From: Streptomyces sp. CB02366
Lineage (GTDB): Bacteria; Actinomycetota; Actinomycetes; Streptomycetales; Streptomycetaceae
Direction of reading: 5' to 3'
Length of the DNA stretch: 64,000 nt
NCBI RefSeq assembly: GCF_001905905.1
Contig: NZ_LIVT01000005.1
Coordinates: 124,001 to 188,000, forward strand
Shown piece by piece: positions 41,734-50,406 of the stretch (position 1 is its first letter; the number at the start of each line of letters is the position of its first letter). The notes under the pieces are model-generated. The model saw only the letters and a list, made by a program, of their open reading frames with translations. It had not been told where the DNA came from and did not search any database. A program made the translations under genes and the position numbers.

Positions 41734-42966
41734 GTGGACGACAGCGGCGACAGCGGGCGGCCGCAGCCCGGCGCAGGGGGAACGGGCCCCGGCAAGCCGA
41801 AACGCCCCGCGGAGCCCGGCGGCGGCCTGCTCATGGGCCGCCCCTTCGGCGTGCCCGTCTACGTCGCCCCCAGCTGGTTCGTCGTCGCCGCGCTGATCAC
41901 CTGGGTCTTCGGCGGCCAGCTCGACCGCGTCCTGCCCGAACTGGGCGGCGCCCGCTACCTGGTCGCCCTGTTCTTCGCCATCGCCTTCTACGCCTCCGTA
42001 CTCGTCCACGAACTGGCCCACACGGTCGCCGCGCTGCGCTACAAGCTCCCGGTCCGCCGTATCCAGCTCCAGTTCTTCGGCGGCGTCTCGGAGATCGAGA
42101 AGGAGACCGAGACCCCCGGCCGGGAGTTCGTCCTCGCCTTCGTCGGGCCGCTCCTGTCGCTGGTCCTCGGCGGCGTCTTCTACGGGGCGATGCGACTCGT
42201 CGAGCCCGGCACCGTCCCCGGCGTCCTGCTCGCCGGCCTGATGATCTCCAACCTCATCGTGGCCGCCTTCAACCTGCTGCCCGGCCTGCCCCTGGACGGC
42301 GGCCGGATGCTCCGCGCCGTCGTCTGGAAGATCACCGGCAAGCCCATGAGCGGCACCATCGCCGCCGCCTGGGTCGGCCGCGCCCTCGCCGTCGCCGTGC
42401 TGATCGGACTGCCGCTGCTCACCCACACCGGGACGCTCGGCGGCGGCTCCCAGGCCATCGGCGGGGTCGAGACCGTCATGGACGCGCTGCTCGCCGCGAT
42501 CCTCGCCGGCATCATCTGGACCGGGGCGGGGAACAGCCTGCGCATGGCCCGCCTCCGCGAGCACCTGCCCGACCTCCGGGCCCGCACCCTGACCCGCCGC
42601 GCCGTCCCCGTCGAGTCCGCCACCCCGCTCTCCGAGGCGCTGCGCCGGGCCAACGAGGCGGGCGCCCGCGCCCTGGTCGTCGTCGACGGACAGGGCAACC
42701 CCAAGGGCCTCGTCCGCGAGGCCGCCATCGTCGGAGTCCCCGAGCACCGCCGCCCCTGGGTCGCCGTCAGCGGCCTCGCCCAGGACCTCACCGACGGCAT
42801 GAGGGTCCCCGCGGAGCTGGCCGGCGAGGCCCTCCTGGACCGGCTCAAGGCCACCCCCGCCACCGAGTACCTGGTCGTCGAGGAGACCGGTGAGATCTAC
42901 GGGGTCCTCTCCACCGCCGACGTGGAGCGCGCCTTCGTCAAGGCCATGGCCCGCCCCGGCTCCTGA
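41734..42966 (+). CDS. M50 site-2 protease with CBS pair
   Basis: A 410-residue membrane metalloprotease starting at GTG 41734 after AAGGG. Six or so membrane helices carry the zinc site: HELAH (residues 92-96) and the third ligand Asp188 in LPGLPLDGGRML. The C-terminal part (from about 295) holds two CBS motifs, which usually bind adenine nucleotides and may gate activity. It belongs to the group that includes sporulation protease SpoIVFB and mycobacterial Rip3. Substrates such as anti-sigma factors are possible but unknown. It precedes trmI by 62 bases. Confidence 0.9.
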   Translation: MDDSGDSGRPQPGAGGTGPGKPKRPAEPGGGLLMGRPFGVPVYVAPSWFVVAALITWVFGGQLDRVLPELGGARYLVALFFAIAFYASVLVHELAHTVAALRYKLPVRRIQLQFFGGVSEIEKETETPGREFVLAFVGPLLSLVLGGVFYGAMRLVEPGTVPGVLLAGLMISNLIVAAFNLLPGLPLDGGRMLRAVVWKITGKPMSGTIAAAWVGRALAVAVLIGLPLLTHTGTLGGGSQAIGGVETVMDALLAAILAGIIWTGAGNSLRMARLREHLPDLRARTLTRRAVPVESATPLSEALRRANEAGARALVVVDGQGNPKGLVREAAIVGVPEHRRPWVAVSGLAQDLTDGMRVPAELAGEALLDRLKATPATEYLVVEETGEIYGVLSTADVERAFVKAMARPGS

Positions 42967-43028
42967 GCACCCCCGCGCGCGCGGGGACGGACGGCGGGAG
43001 GCCCCGGAATCACCGGTAGGCTGGTCAC

Positions 43029-43940
43029 ATGTCTGAACCGACCGGTGCCGCCCGCCGACGTGGGCCCTTCAAGGTCGGGGACCAGGTACAGCTCACCGAC
43101 CCCAAGGGACGCCACTACACCTTCACGCTCGAAGCCGGAAAGAACTTCCACACCCACAAGGGTTCTTTCCCGCACGACGAGCTGATCGGTGCTCCCGAGG
43201 GCAGTGTTGTCCGCACCACGGGAAACGTCGCCTACCTCGCGCTGCGCCCCCTGCTCCCCGACTACGTCCTGTCCATGCCCCGCGGCGCCGCCGTGGTCTA
43301 CCCCAAGGACGCGGGCCAGATCCTGGCCTTCGCCGACATCTTCCCCGGCGCGCGCGTCGTGGAGGCCGGGGTCGGCTCCGGCTCGCTCAGCACCTTCCTG
43401 CTGCGCGCCATCGGTGAGCAGGGCATGCTGCACTCCTACGAGCGCCGCGAGGACTTCGCCGAGATCGCCCGGCAGAACGTCGAGCGCTACTTCGGCTCCC
43501 CGCACCCGGCCTGGCAGCTGACCGTCGGAGACCTCCAGGACAACCTCTCCGACACCGACGTCGACCGCGTCGTGCTGGACATGCTCGCCCCCTGGGAGTG
43601 CCTGGAGGCCGTCTCCAAGGCCCTGGTGCCCGGCGGCATCCTCTGCGCCTACGTGGCCACCACCACCCAGCTCTCGCGCACCGTCGAGTCCATCCGCGAG
43701 ATCGGCTGCTTCGCCGAACCCCAGCCCTGGGAGTCGATGATCCGCAACTGGCACGTGGAGGGCCTCGCCGTCCGCCCCGACCACCGCATGATCGGCCACA
43801 CCGGCTTCCTGGTCACCGCACGCCGCCTCGCGGACGGCGTCGAGCCGCCGCAGCGCCGCCGCCGCCCCTCCAAGGGCGCCTACGGCGAGGACTACGACGG
43901 CCCCAACAGCCGGGGCGGATCCGCGGCCTCCGACGGCTGA
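43029..43940 (+). CDS. trmI: tRNA (adenine-58-N1)-methyltransferase
   Basis: A 303-residue methyltransferase placing m1A at position 58 in the tRNA T-loop. The N-terminal barrel (FKVGDQVQLTDPKGRHYTFTLE) is followed by a Rossmann domain with VVEAGVGSGSLSTFLL (S-adenosylmethionine site), the acidic SYERREDFAEIA and the catalytic VVLDMLAPWECLE. The last 40 residues are basic and Gly-rich, a tail seen in streptomycete members. It is a tetramer in relatives. It keeps the neighbourhood of the recB-like and proteasome ATPase genes seen in mycobacteria. Confidence 0.93.
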   Translation: MSEPTGAARRRGPFKVGDQVQLTDPKGRHYTFTLEAGKNFHTHKGSFPHDELIGAPEGSVVRTTGNVAYLALRPLLPDYVLSMPRGAAVVYPKDAGQILAFADIFPGARVVEAGVGSGSLSTFLLRAIGEQGMLHSYERREDFAEIARQNVERYFGSPHPAWQLTVGDLQDNLSDTDVDRVVLDMLAPWECLEAVSKALVPGGILCAYVATTTQLSRTVESIREIGCFAEPQPWESMIRNWHVEGLAVRPDHRMIGHTGFLVTARRLADGVEPPQRRRRPSKGAYGEDYDGPNSRGGSAASDG

Positions 43941-43956
43941 TCCGCGCCACGCGCCG

Positions 43957-44008
43957 GCGCCGCCGCGCGGTTCCCCGACCGACCGGGGGCCGGGCGGCGG
44001 CGCTTTTT
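43957..44008 (+). terminator. Rho-independent terminator after trmI
   Basis: The stem GCGCCGCCGC (43957-43966) pairs with GCGGCGGCGC (43994-44003), with an inner hairpin of CCCC/GGGG, and is followed by five T residues. Confidence 0.85.
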
Positions 44009-44121
44009 CCGTCGACCCCGCCGTTCCGCCCCGGGTGTGAGGTGTGGCACGATTCCGGCAACCCCTCGGGGCGGCCCCCCACGCCCACCGGGCTCCCAGG
44101 AACCATCAGGAGACGTACCGC

Positions 44122-44700
44122 GTGCAGACACCCGCGCTCCCGGACCTCGCCCACACCGCCGCCAAGCCGGTGCACTGGCTCGCCACGGCCGCGGCGATGG
44201 CGGGGATCGTCGCCCTGGCCGGGCTGCTCCAGCCCCGGTCGGCCACCGCGACCGCCACGGCCCCCGAGCAGCGGACCGCCCCCCACGGCGCCCCCGCGCC
44301 CGCCCCGGACCCGGCCGGTGTGGTCTTCCCCCTGGAGTGCGGCGCGGCGGGGACGACCGTCGCCCGGCACGCCCCCGGCGACCTCGACGGCGACGGGCGG
44401 CCGGAAACCGTCGCCGTGGTGCACTGCGACGCCGGATCGGGAACCCCGCCCGCCGGCGTCTACGTCCTGACACGGACGAGCGGGGCCGCACCCCGGGTCG
44501 TGGCGACCCTGGTGGACCCCGCCGACCGGAAGACGGTCGAGGGCTTCGCCGTACGCGACGGCGTCGTCTCCGCGACCCTCCTCGGCTACTCCTCGCTGGA
44601 CGTTCCCCGCTGCTGCCCCGACCAGGAGGAACAGGCGTCCTGGCGGTGGCAGGGGCGGGCTTTCGTCCGCAGCTCCGGCGACCTCGCCCGAAGCGCCTGA
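44122..44700 (+). CDS. Secreted or membrane-anchored hypothetical protein
   Basis: A 192-residue protein starting at GTG 44122 (AGGAG 9 bases before). A hydrophobic segment at residues 16-36 (WLATAAAMAGIVALAGLL) is a signal anchor, with no lipobox Cys. The outside part has four or more cysteines (LECGAAG, VHCDAGS, RCCPD) and a GDLDGDGRPETVAV motif. That motif is an FG-GAP-like calcium-binding turn. I do not know a function. A longer frame from 44044 is possible but less likely. Confidence 0.65.
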   Translation: MQTPALPDLAHTAAKPVHWLATAAAMAGIVALAGLLQPRSATATATAPEQRTAPHGAPAPAPDPAGVVFPLECGAAGTTVARHAPGDLDGDGRPETVAVVHCDAGSGTPPAGVYVLTRTSGAAPRVVATLVDPADRKTVEGFAVRDGVVSATLLGYSSLDVPRCCPDQEEQASWRWQGRAFVRSSGDLARSA

Positions 44701-44749
44701 CCCCTCGCTGCCGGACGGGCCCGCGACGTCCGCGCCCCGCGCCGGCCGA

Positions 44750-45061
44750 CTAGTCGGCGTCCGGCCCGTACACCTCGACGCTGTCCTTGACGCGCCGTAC
44801 GTGGATGCAGTCCCCGGGGCACTCCTTGGCCGAATCGACCACGTCCTGGAGCAGCGGCAGCGGCACCGGGGTGGTCGCCCCCGGAGCCTGGAGCAGCTCG
44901 TCGTCCGCGCTCTTCACATACGCCAGGCCGTCGATGTCCAGCTCGAAGACATCGGGGGCGTACTGCACGCAGATGCCGTCGCCCGTACAGAGGTCCTGGT
45001 CGATCCAGACCTCCAGGTCCTGCGTGTCACTGTCGCCCGGCGAGTCCTGCTGCACGGTCAT
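44750..45061 (-). CDS. Ferredoxin, 3Fe-4S type
   Basis: A 103-residue small electron carrier. Cluster ligands are CTGDGIC (Cys-x2-Asp-x2-Cys, typical of 3Fe-4S or Asp-ligated clusters) and ECPGDCIHV near the C-terminus. The acidic surface and size match ferredoxins that serve cytochrome P450s. No P450 is adjacent. It is divergent from the proteasome ATPase gene arc, with about 240 bases between. From memory this pairing is kept in streptomycetes. Confidence 0.88.
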   Translation of the reverse strand: MTVQQDSPGDSDTQDLEVWIDQDLCTGDGICVQYAPDVFELDIDGLAYVKSADDELLQAPGATTPVPLPLLQDVVDSAKECPGDCIHVRRVKDSVEVYGPDAD

Positions 45062-45118
45062 GTGTCCTGCCGTTCCTGCGTATCCGAACCAATTGGAGCC
45101 AGCCCTGACGGGTGTTGA

Positions 45119-45139
45119 CCGGTTCGACGATACAACCGG
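45119..45139. promoter_or_regulatory. Inverted repeat CCGGTT-N9-AACCGG between ferredoxin and arc
   Basis: Perfect 6-base arms with a 9-base AT-richer core, 58 bases upstream of the ferredoxin start and about 165 bases before arc. It could regulate either gene. Evidence is symmetry and position only. Confidence 0.35.
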
Positions 45140-45301
45140 CGGCTTTCCGGTGCCGAAGGGTGGGTATTCCCTTGACGTGAGGGAGAGCGCAAGGGTGAAG
45201 ATCGGACACGCCCCGCAGTCTTTGTGATCTAGGGGTTTCAATCACCACCCACCCAGGTAGGGTCAGGAAGCGTCCAGCTCCCCATGGAGGAGGTGAGGAC
45301 C

Positions 45302-47068
45302 GTGGCAGCCCACGACGACGACATCAACCGCGGCATCCGGCCCGCGCGAGGGTCAGAGGACCCAGCCGGCCAGGTTGCCTATCTCGAGCAGGAAATCGCC
45401 GTCCTGCGACGTAAGCTCGCCGACTCGCCGCGCCACACGAGGATTCTCGAAGAGCGCATCATCGAGTTGCAGACCAATCTGGCAGGCGTGTCCGCACAGA
45501 ACGAGCGGCTCGCCAACACGCTCCGCGAGGCGCGCGACCAGATCGTGGCCCTCAAGGAGGAGGTCGACCGGCTCGCGCAGCCGCCGGCCGGCTTCGGCGT
45601 CTTCCTGCAGGCCAACGAGGACGGCACCTGCGACATCTTCACCGGGGGCCGCAAGCTCCGGGTGAACGTCAGCCCCAGTGTCGAGCTCGAAGACCTGCGG
45701 CGTGGCCAGGAGGTCATGCTCAACGAAGCGCTCAACGTGGTCGAGGCCATGGAGTTCGAGCGCGCCGGGGACATCGTCACCCTCAAGGAGATCCTGGAGG
45801 ACGGCGAGCGCGCCCTGGTGGTGGGACACACCGACGAGGAGAGGGTGGTGCGGCTCGCCGAGCCGCTGCTCAACCTCACCATCCGCTCCGGCGACGCCCT
45901 GCTCCTGGACTCCCGCTCGGGTTACGTCTACGAGGTGGTCCCCAAGAGCGAGGTCGAGGAGCTCGTCCTCGAAGAGGTGCCGGACATCGACTACGACAAG
46001 ATCGGCGGCCTGGGCGACCAGATCGAGCTGATCCGCGACGCGGTCGAACTTCCGTATCTGCACCCCGACCTCTTCAAGGAGCACGAGCTCCGCCCGCCGA
46101 AGGGCATCCTGCTCTACGGCCCGCCCGGCTGCGGCAAGACGCTCATCGCCAAGGCCGTCGCCAACTCGCTCGCCAAGAAGGTCGCCGAGGTGACCGGGCA
46201 GCCCGCGGGGAAGAGCTACTTCCTCAATATCAAGGGCCCCGAGCTGCTCAACAAGTACGTCGGCGAGACCGAGCGGCACATCCGCCTGGTCTTCCAGCGG
46301 GCGAGGGAGAAGGCGAGCGAGGGCACCCCCGTCATCGTCTTCTTCGACGAGATGGAGTCCCTCTTCCGCACCCGCGGCAGCGGCGTCAGCTCGGACGTGG
46401 AGAACACCATCGTCCCGCAGCTGCTCGCCGAGATCGACGGGGTGGAGGGCCTGGAGAACGTCATCGTCATCGGCGCCTCCAACCGCGAGGACATGATCGA
46501 CCCCGCCATCCTGCGCCCCGGCCGCCTCGACGTGAAGATCAAGATCGAGCGTCCGGACGCCGAGGCCGCGAAGGACATCTTCGCGAAGTACCTGACCCCC
46601 TCCCTCCCGCTGCATGCGGACGACCTCTCCGAGCACACCGGCTCGCGCGAGGCCGCCGCCCACGCCATGATCCAGTCGGTCGTGGAGCGCATGTACACGG
46701 AGTCCGAGGAGAACCGCTTCCTGGAGGTCACGTACGCCAACGGCGACAAGGAAGTCCTGTACTTCAAGGACTTCAACTCCGGCGCGATGATTCAGAACAT
46801 CGTCGACCGGGCCAAGAAAATGGCCATCAAGGCATTCCTGGAACAGGGCCAGAAGGGGCTGCGGGTCGCCCATCTCCTGCAGGCCTGCGTGGATGAGTTC
46901 AAGGAGAACGAGGACCTGCCGAACACCACCAATCCGGACGACTGGGCCAGGATTTCCGGAAAGAAGGGCGAGCGGATCGTCTTCATTCGCACCCTCGTCA
47001 CCGGAAAGCAGGGCGCGGACACCGGACGCTCCATCGACACGGTGGCCAATACCGGCCAGTACCTGTAA
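45302..47068 (+). CDS. arc: Proteasome-associated AAA ATPase ARC/Mpa
   Basis: A 588-residue ring-forming unfoldase that binds pupylated proteins and feeds them to the 20S core. An N-terminal coiled coil (about 25-80) recognises Pup, two OB domains follow, then one AAA module. Walker A is GPPGCGKT (273-280), Walker B Asp349-Glu350 in IVFFDEMES, and the arginine finger region is NREDMIDPAILRPGRLD. The C-terminus ends TGQYL, the penultimate-Tyr element that docks to the core. The GTG at 45302 is preferred over the ATG at 45284, because the GGAGG at 45286 then serves as ribosome site and the length matches known ARC. Confidence 0.95.
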   Translation: MAAHDDDINRGIRPARGSEDPAGQVAYLEQEIAVLRRKLADSPRHTRILEERIIELQTNLAGVSAQNERLANTLREARDQIVALKEEVDRLAQPPAGFGVFLQANEDGTCDIFTGGRKLRVNVSPSVELEDLRRGQEVMLNEALNVVEAMEFERAGDIVTLKEILEDGERALVVGHTDEERVVRLAEPLLNLTIRSGDALLLDSRSGYVYEVVPKSEVEELVLEEVPDIDYDKIGGLGDQIELIRDAVELPYLHPDLFKEHELRPPKGILLYGPPGCGKTLIAKAVANSLAKKVAEVTGQPAGKSYFLNIKGPELLNKYVGETERHIRLVFQRAREKASEGTPVIVFFDEMESLFRTRGSGVSSDVENTIVPQLLAEIDGVEGLENVIVIGASNREDMIDPAILRPGRLDVKIKIERPDAEAAKDIFAKYLTPSLPLHADDLSEHTGSREAAAHAMIQSVVERMYTESEENRFLEVTYANGDKEVLYFKDFNSGAMIQNIVDRAKKMAIKAFLEQGQKGLRVAHLLQACVDEFKENEDLPNTTNPDDWARISGKKGERIVFIRTLVTGKQGADTGRSIDTVANTGQYL

Positions 47069-47076
47069 TGCACGGT

Positions 47077-47114
47077 CCGGCTGCGGAAGGCCCGAGAGGG
47101 CTTCCGCAGCCGGT
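47077..47114 (+). terminator. Terminator after arc
   Basis: A stem of about 13 base pairs (CCGGCTGCGGAAG with CTTCCGCAGCCGG), plus an inner GCCC/GGGC pairing, starts 9 bases after the arc stop. It suggests that dop is transcribed from its own promoter. Confidence 0.75.
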
Positions 47115-47304
47115 CTCATTCCCCCGTTCCGGCCAGGCCGGAGCAATGTCGTAATTGATCTCCCCACCGGCGCAGAGGCGCTCTAGGCTCTGCGGTACCG
47201 CCGAGTCGCGCAGTGCGGTGTCGGGCACCACACACGCACCGGACCCAGAAGCGGTACGTGAGCGTCGCTCCCGGAGGGGACCGACGCCGGGCAAGGAGGG
47301 CCGC

Positions 47305-48816
47305 ATGACCGTACGGCGAGTAATGGGCATCGAGACGGAGTACGGGATCTCCGTCCCCGGCCACCCCAACGCCAATGCCATGCTCACCTCGTCCCAGATC
47401 GTCAACGCCTACGCGGCGGCGATGCACCGGGCGCGACGCGCCCGCTGGGACTTCGAGGAGGAGAACCCGCTGCGTGACGCGCGAGGCTTCGACCTCGCCC
47501 GGGAGACCGCCGACTCCAGCCAGCTCACCGACGAGGACATCGGCCTCGCCAACGTCATCCTCACCAACGGCGCCCGGCTCTACGTCGACCACGCGCACCC
47601 GGAGTACAGCTCGCCCGAGATCACCAATCCGCGCGACGCGGTGCTCTGGGACAAGGCCGGCGAGCGGATCATGGCGGAGGCGGCCGAGCGGGCGGCCGCC
47701 ATCCCGGGCGCCCAGCCGATCCACCTCTACAAGAACAACACCGACAACAAGGGCGCCTCCTACGGCACGCACGAGAACTACCTCATGCGCCGGGAGACGC
47801 CGTTCTCGGACATCGTGCGCCACCTGACGCCGTTCTTCGTCTCCCGCCAGGTCGTCACGGGCGCGGGCCGGGTCGGCATCGGCCAGGACGGCCAGGAGCA
47901 CGGCTTCCAGATCAGCCAGCGCGCCGACTACTTCGAGGTCGAGGTCGGCCTGGAGACCACGCTCAAGCGCCCCATCATCAACACCCGGGACGAGCCCCAC
48001 TCCGACGCCGAGAAGTACCGCCGGCTCCACGTGATCATCGGGGACGCCAACCTCTCGGAGATCTCCACCTACCTCAAGCTCGGCACCACGTCGCTGGTGC
48101 TGTCCATGATCGAGGACGCGTTCATCACCGTCGACCTCGCGGTCGACCAGCCCGTCCGCACCCTGCACGAGGTCTCGCACGACCCGGACCTGCGTCAGCT
48201 GATCACGCTCCGCAACGGCCGGACGCTCACCGCGGTCCAGCTCCAGATGGAGTACTTCGAGCTGGCCCGCAAGTACGTCGACGAGCGGTACGGGACGGAC
48301 GCCGACGAGCAGACCAAGGACGTCCTGGCCCGCTGGGAGGACACCCTCAACCGGCTGGAGACCGACCCGATGAGCCTGTCGGGCGAGCTGGACTGGATCG
48401 CCAAGCGGGAGCTGATGGAGGGTTACCGCCGCCGCGACGCACTGGAGTGGGACGCCCCCCGGCTCCATCTGGTGGACCTCCAGTACGCGGACGTACGGCC
48501 CGACAAGGGCCTGTACAACCGTCTGGCGGCCCGCGGGAAGATCAAGCGGCTCCTGGACGAGGACGAGGTCGCCAGGGCCCGTACGAAGCCGCCGGAGGAC
48601 ACCAGGGCGTATTTCCGGGGCCGCTGCCTGGAGCAGTACGCCGACGACGTGGCGGCCGCCTCCTGGGACTCGGTGATCTTCGACCTGCCGGACCGCGACT
48701 CACTGCAACGGGTGCCCACGCTGGAGCCGCTGCGCGGGACCAGGGAACACGTCCAGGACCTGCTGGACCGCTGCCGTACGGCGGAGGAGCTGGTCCGCAC
48801 CCTGTCGGGCGGCTGA
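47305..48816 (+). CDS. dop: Pup deamidase/depupylase
   Basis: A 503-residue carboxylate-amine ligase-like enzyme. It deamidates the C-terminal Gln of Pup to Glu and also removes Pup from substrates. The N-terminus RRVMGIETEYGISVPG carries the metal-binding Glu. The catalytic nucleophile is Asp95 in LYVDHAHPEYSSPE. The Dop-specific loop is present between residues 40 and 80 (FEEENPLRDARGFDL). Other motifs are KNNTDNKGASYGTHENYL and RPIINTRDEPH. The ATG at 47305 lies behind AAGGAGG. It is followed by pup. Confidence 0.96.
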   Translation: MTVRRVMGIETEYGISVPGHPNANAMLTSSQIVNAYAAAMHRARRARWDFEEENPLRDARGFDLARETADSSQLTDEDIGLANVILTNGARLYVDHAHPEYSSPEITNPRDAVLWDKAGERIMAEAAERAAAIPGAQPIHLYKNNTDNKGASYGTHENYLMRRETPFSDIVRHLTPFFVSRQVVTGAGRVGIGQDGQEHGFQISQRADYFEVEVGLETTLKRPIINTRDEPHSDAEKYRRLHVIIGDANLSEISTYLKLGTTSLVLSMIEDAFITVDLAVDQPVRTLHEVSHDPDLRQLITLRNGRTLTAVQLQMEYFELARKYVDERYGTDADEQTKDVLARWEDTLNRLETDPMSLSGELDWIAKRELMEGYRRRDALEWDAPRLHLVDLQYADVRPDKGLYNRLAARGKIKRLLDEDEVARARTKPPEDTRAYFRGRCLEQYADDVAAASWDSVIFDLPDRDSLQRVPTLEPLRGTREHVQDLLDRCRTAEELVRTLSGG

Positions 48817-48945
48817 AAGTCCTCCGGGGTGGGAATCAATCACCCGAGGCCCGGACGTTGAACAACTACCGGGCCAGATGTCGGACCCCGTGGGTAGGGT
48901 CTGATCAAGAGCTTCGATTGCTTCGAACCGAGCGGGGTGAGCTAC

Positions 48946-49164
48946 ATGGCGACCAAGGACACCGGCGGCGGACAGCAGAAGGCGACGCGTTCCACCGAGG
49001 AGGTCGAGGAGCAGGCGCAGGACGCGCAGGCGTCCGAGGACCTCGCGGAACGCCAGGAGAAGCTGAGCGACGACGTCGACTCGGTCCTGGACGAGATCGA
49101 CGACGTCCTGGAGGAGAACGCCGAGGACTTCGTGAGGTCGTTCGTCCAGAAGGGCGGGCAGTAG
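48946..49164 (+). CDS. pup: Prokaryotic ubiquitin-like protein Pup
   Basis: A 72-residue, mostly disordered acidic modifier. It is linked by its C-terminus to substrate lysines to mark them for the proteasome. The C-terminal half has the ARC-binding helix (SVLDEIDDVLEENAEDFVRS) and it ends FVQKGGQ. The final Gln must be deamidated by Dop before PafA can use it. The ATG at 48946 gives the usual length; an in-frame GTG 9 bases upstream is possible. A strong hairpin right after the stop separates it from prcB. Confidence 0.97.
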   Translation: MATKDTGGGQQKATRSTEEVEEQAQDAQASEDLAERQEKLSDDVDSVLDEIDDVLEENAEDFVRSFVQKGGQ

Positions 49165-49167
49165 TCC

Positions 49168-49208
49168 GTCCGCGCGGGCGCCCCGGGCCCCGGGGCGCCC
49201 GCGCGGAC
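49168..49208 (+). terminator. Strong hairpin between pup and prcB
   Basis: Arms of 20 bases (49168-49187 and 49189-49208) are perfectly complementary around a single base, starting 4 bases after the pup stop. No T tract follows. It probably terminates the short pup transcript or protects its 3' end. Confidence 0.78.
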
Positions 49209-49439
49209 CGCGGGGGAGGCGGGGCGGCGGCGTGCGTCGCCGTCCCGGCCGTCCACCGGTGAGCCGCCTGTCGGCCCCGCCGGATCGGTGCGGACAACCT
49301 CCGCCGAACATGTGGATCACTCCCGCCGGACGGGTAGGGTCCGTGGCGTACGTGCTTCAACGGCAATTCGGCCATCGGCAAGTTGGGGGATGATCCTGAC
49401 TCTCTTGCGCAGGGCCATCGCATACCTGGAGGGAAACGC

Positions 49440-50285
49440 GTGGAAGCCAACACTCGTAGCACCGGGCGTCTACCAGCTGCCTTCCTGACGCCGGGTTCGT
49501 CCTCGTTCATGGACTTCCTGTCGAACCAGTCGCCCGAGATGCTCCCGGGCAACCGGAGCCTGCCGCCCCTCCAGGGGGCCGTCGAGGCGCCGCACGGGAC
49601 GACCATCGTCGCCGCGTCCTTCCCCGGCGGCGTGGTCCTCGCCGGCGACCGGCGGGCCACCATGGGCAACATGATCGCGCAGCGCGACATCGAGAAGGTC
49701 TTCCCGGCCGACGAGTACTCGGCGGTGGGCATCGCCGGCACCGCCGGACTGGCCGTGGAGATGGTCAAGCTGTTCCAGCTGGAGCTGGAGCACTTCGAGA
49801 AGGTCGAGGGCGCCCAGCTCTCCCTGGAGGGCAAGGCCAACCGCCTTTCCACCATGATCCGTTCCAACCTCGCGATGGCCATGCAGGGCCTCGCCGTCGT
49901 GCCCCTGTTCGCGGGCTACGACGTCGACCGCGACAAGGGCCGCATCTTCTCCTACGACGTCACCGGCGGCCGCTCCGAGGAGAACGGCTACGCCGCCACC
50001 GGCTCCGGGTCGATCTTCGCCCGCGGTTCCATGAAGAAGCTCTACCGCGAGGACCTGACGGAGGAGCAGGCCCTCACCCTGGTCGTGCAGGCGCTGTACG
50101 ACGCGGCGGACGACGACTCGGCGACCGGCGGCCCGGACGTGGCCCGCCGCATCTACCCGATCGTCACCGTCATCACCGACGACGGCTTCCGGAGGCTGAC
50201 CGACCAGGAGTCCGCCGGGATCGCGCGTTCCGTCCTGGAACGCCGCCTCGAGCAGCCCGACGGCCCGCGCGCCGCGCTGCTCTGA
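49440..50285 (+). CDS. prcB: Proteasome beta subunit
   Basis: A 281-residue catalytic subunit of the 20S proteasome, made as a zymogen. A 53-residue propeptide is cut before Thr54 (HG-TTIVAASFPGG), which becomes the N-terminal nucleophile. Other catalytic parts are Asp-Arg in LAGDRRATMGNMIA and Lys in DIEKVFPADEYS. GSGSIFARGSMKKLY completes the active-site Ser region. The GTG at 49440 follows GGAGGG and yields the VEANTRSTGRLPAAFLTPGS start that I recall from S. coelicolor. prcA follows 121 bases later. Confidence 0.96.
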   Translation: MEANTRSTGRLPAAFLTPGSSSFMDFLSNQSPEMLPGNRSLPPLQGAVEAPHGTTIVAASFPGGVVLAGDRRATMGNMIAQRDIEKVFPADEYSAVGIAGTAGLAVEMVKLFQLELEHFEKVEGAQLSLEGKANRLSTMIRSNLAMAMQGLAVVPLFAGYDVDRDKGRIFSYDVTGGRSEENGYAATGSGSIFARGSMKKLYREDLTEEQALTLVVQALYDAADDDSATGGPDVARRIYPIVTVITDDGFRRLTDQESAGIARSVLERRLEQPDGPRAALL

Positions 50286-50406
50286 TCCGGACCCCCAGGG
50301 CGCTCCGTCCGGATCGTGGCCGGCCCCGCCGGTCCGGCATGATCCGAACGAGGGGCCCGCGCCTCCCCCGACGCACTCGTCACTGACAGAAAGGGACGGA
50401 TAGCCG

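Noticed and set aside
42180..42863. Minus-strand frame inside the site-2 protease gene
   Set aside because: It is a shadow of the real gene in high-GC DNA. The plus strand encodes HELAH and CBS motifs.
49288..49488. Small frame of 66 codons overlapping the prcB start
   Set aside because: It lacks a ribosome site and overlaps the conserved prcB N-terminus. Its sequence reads like an untranslated leader.
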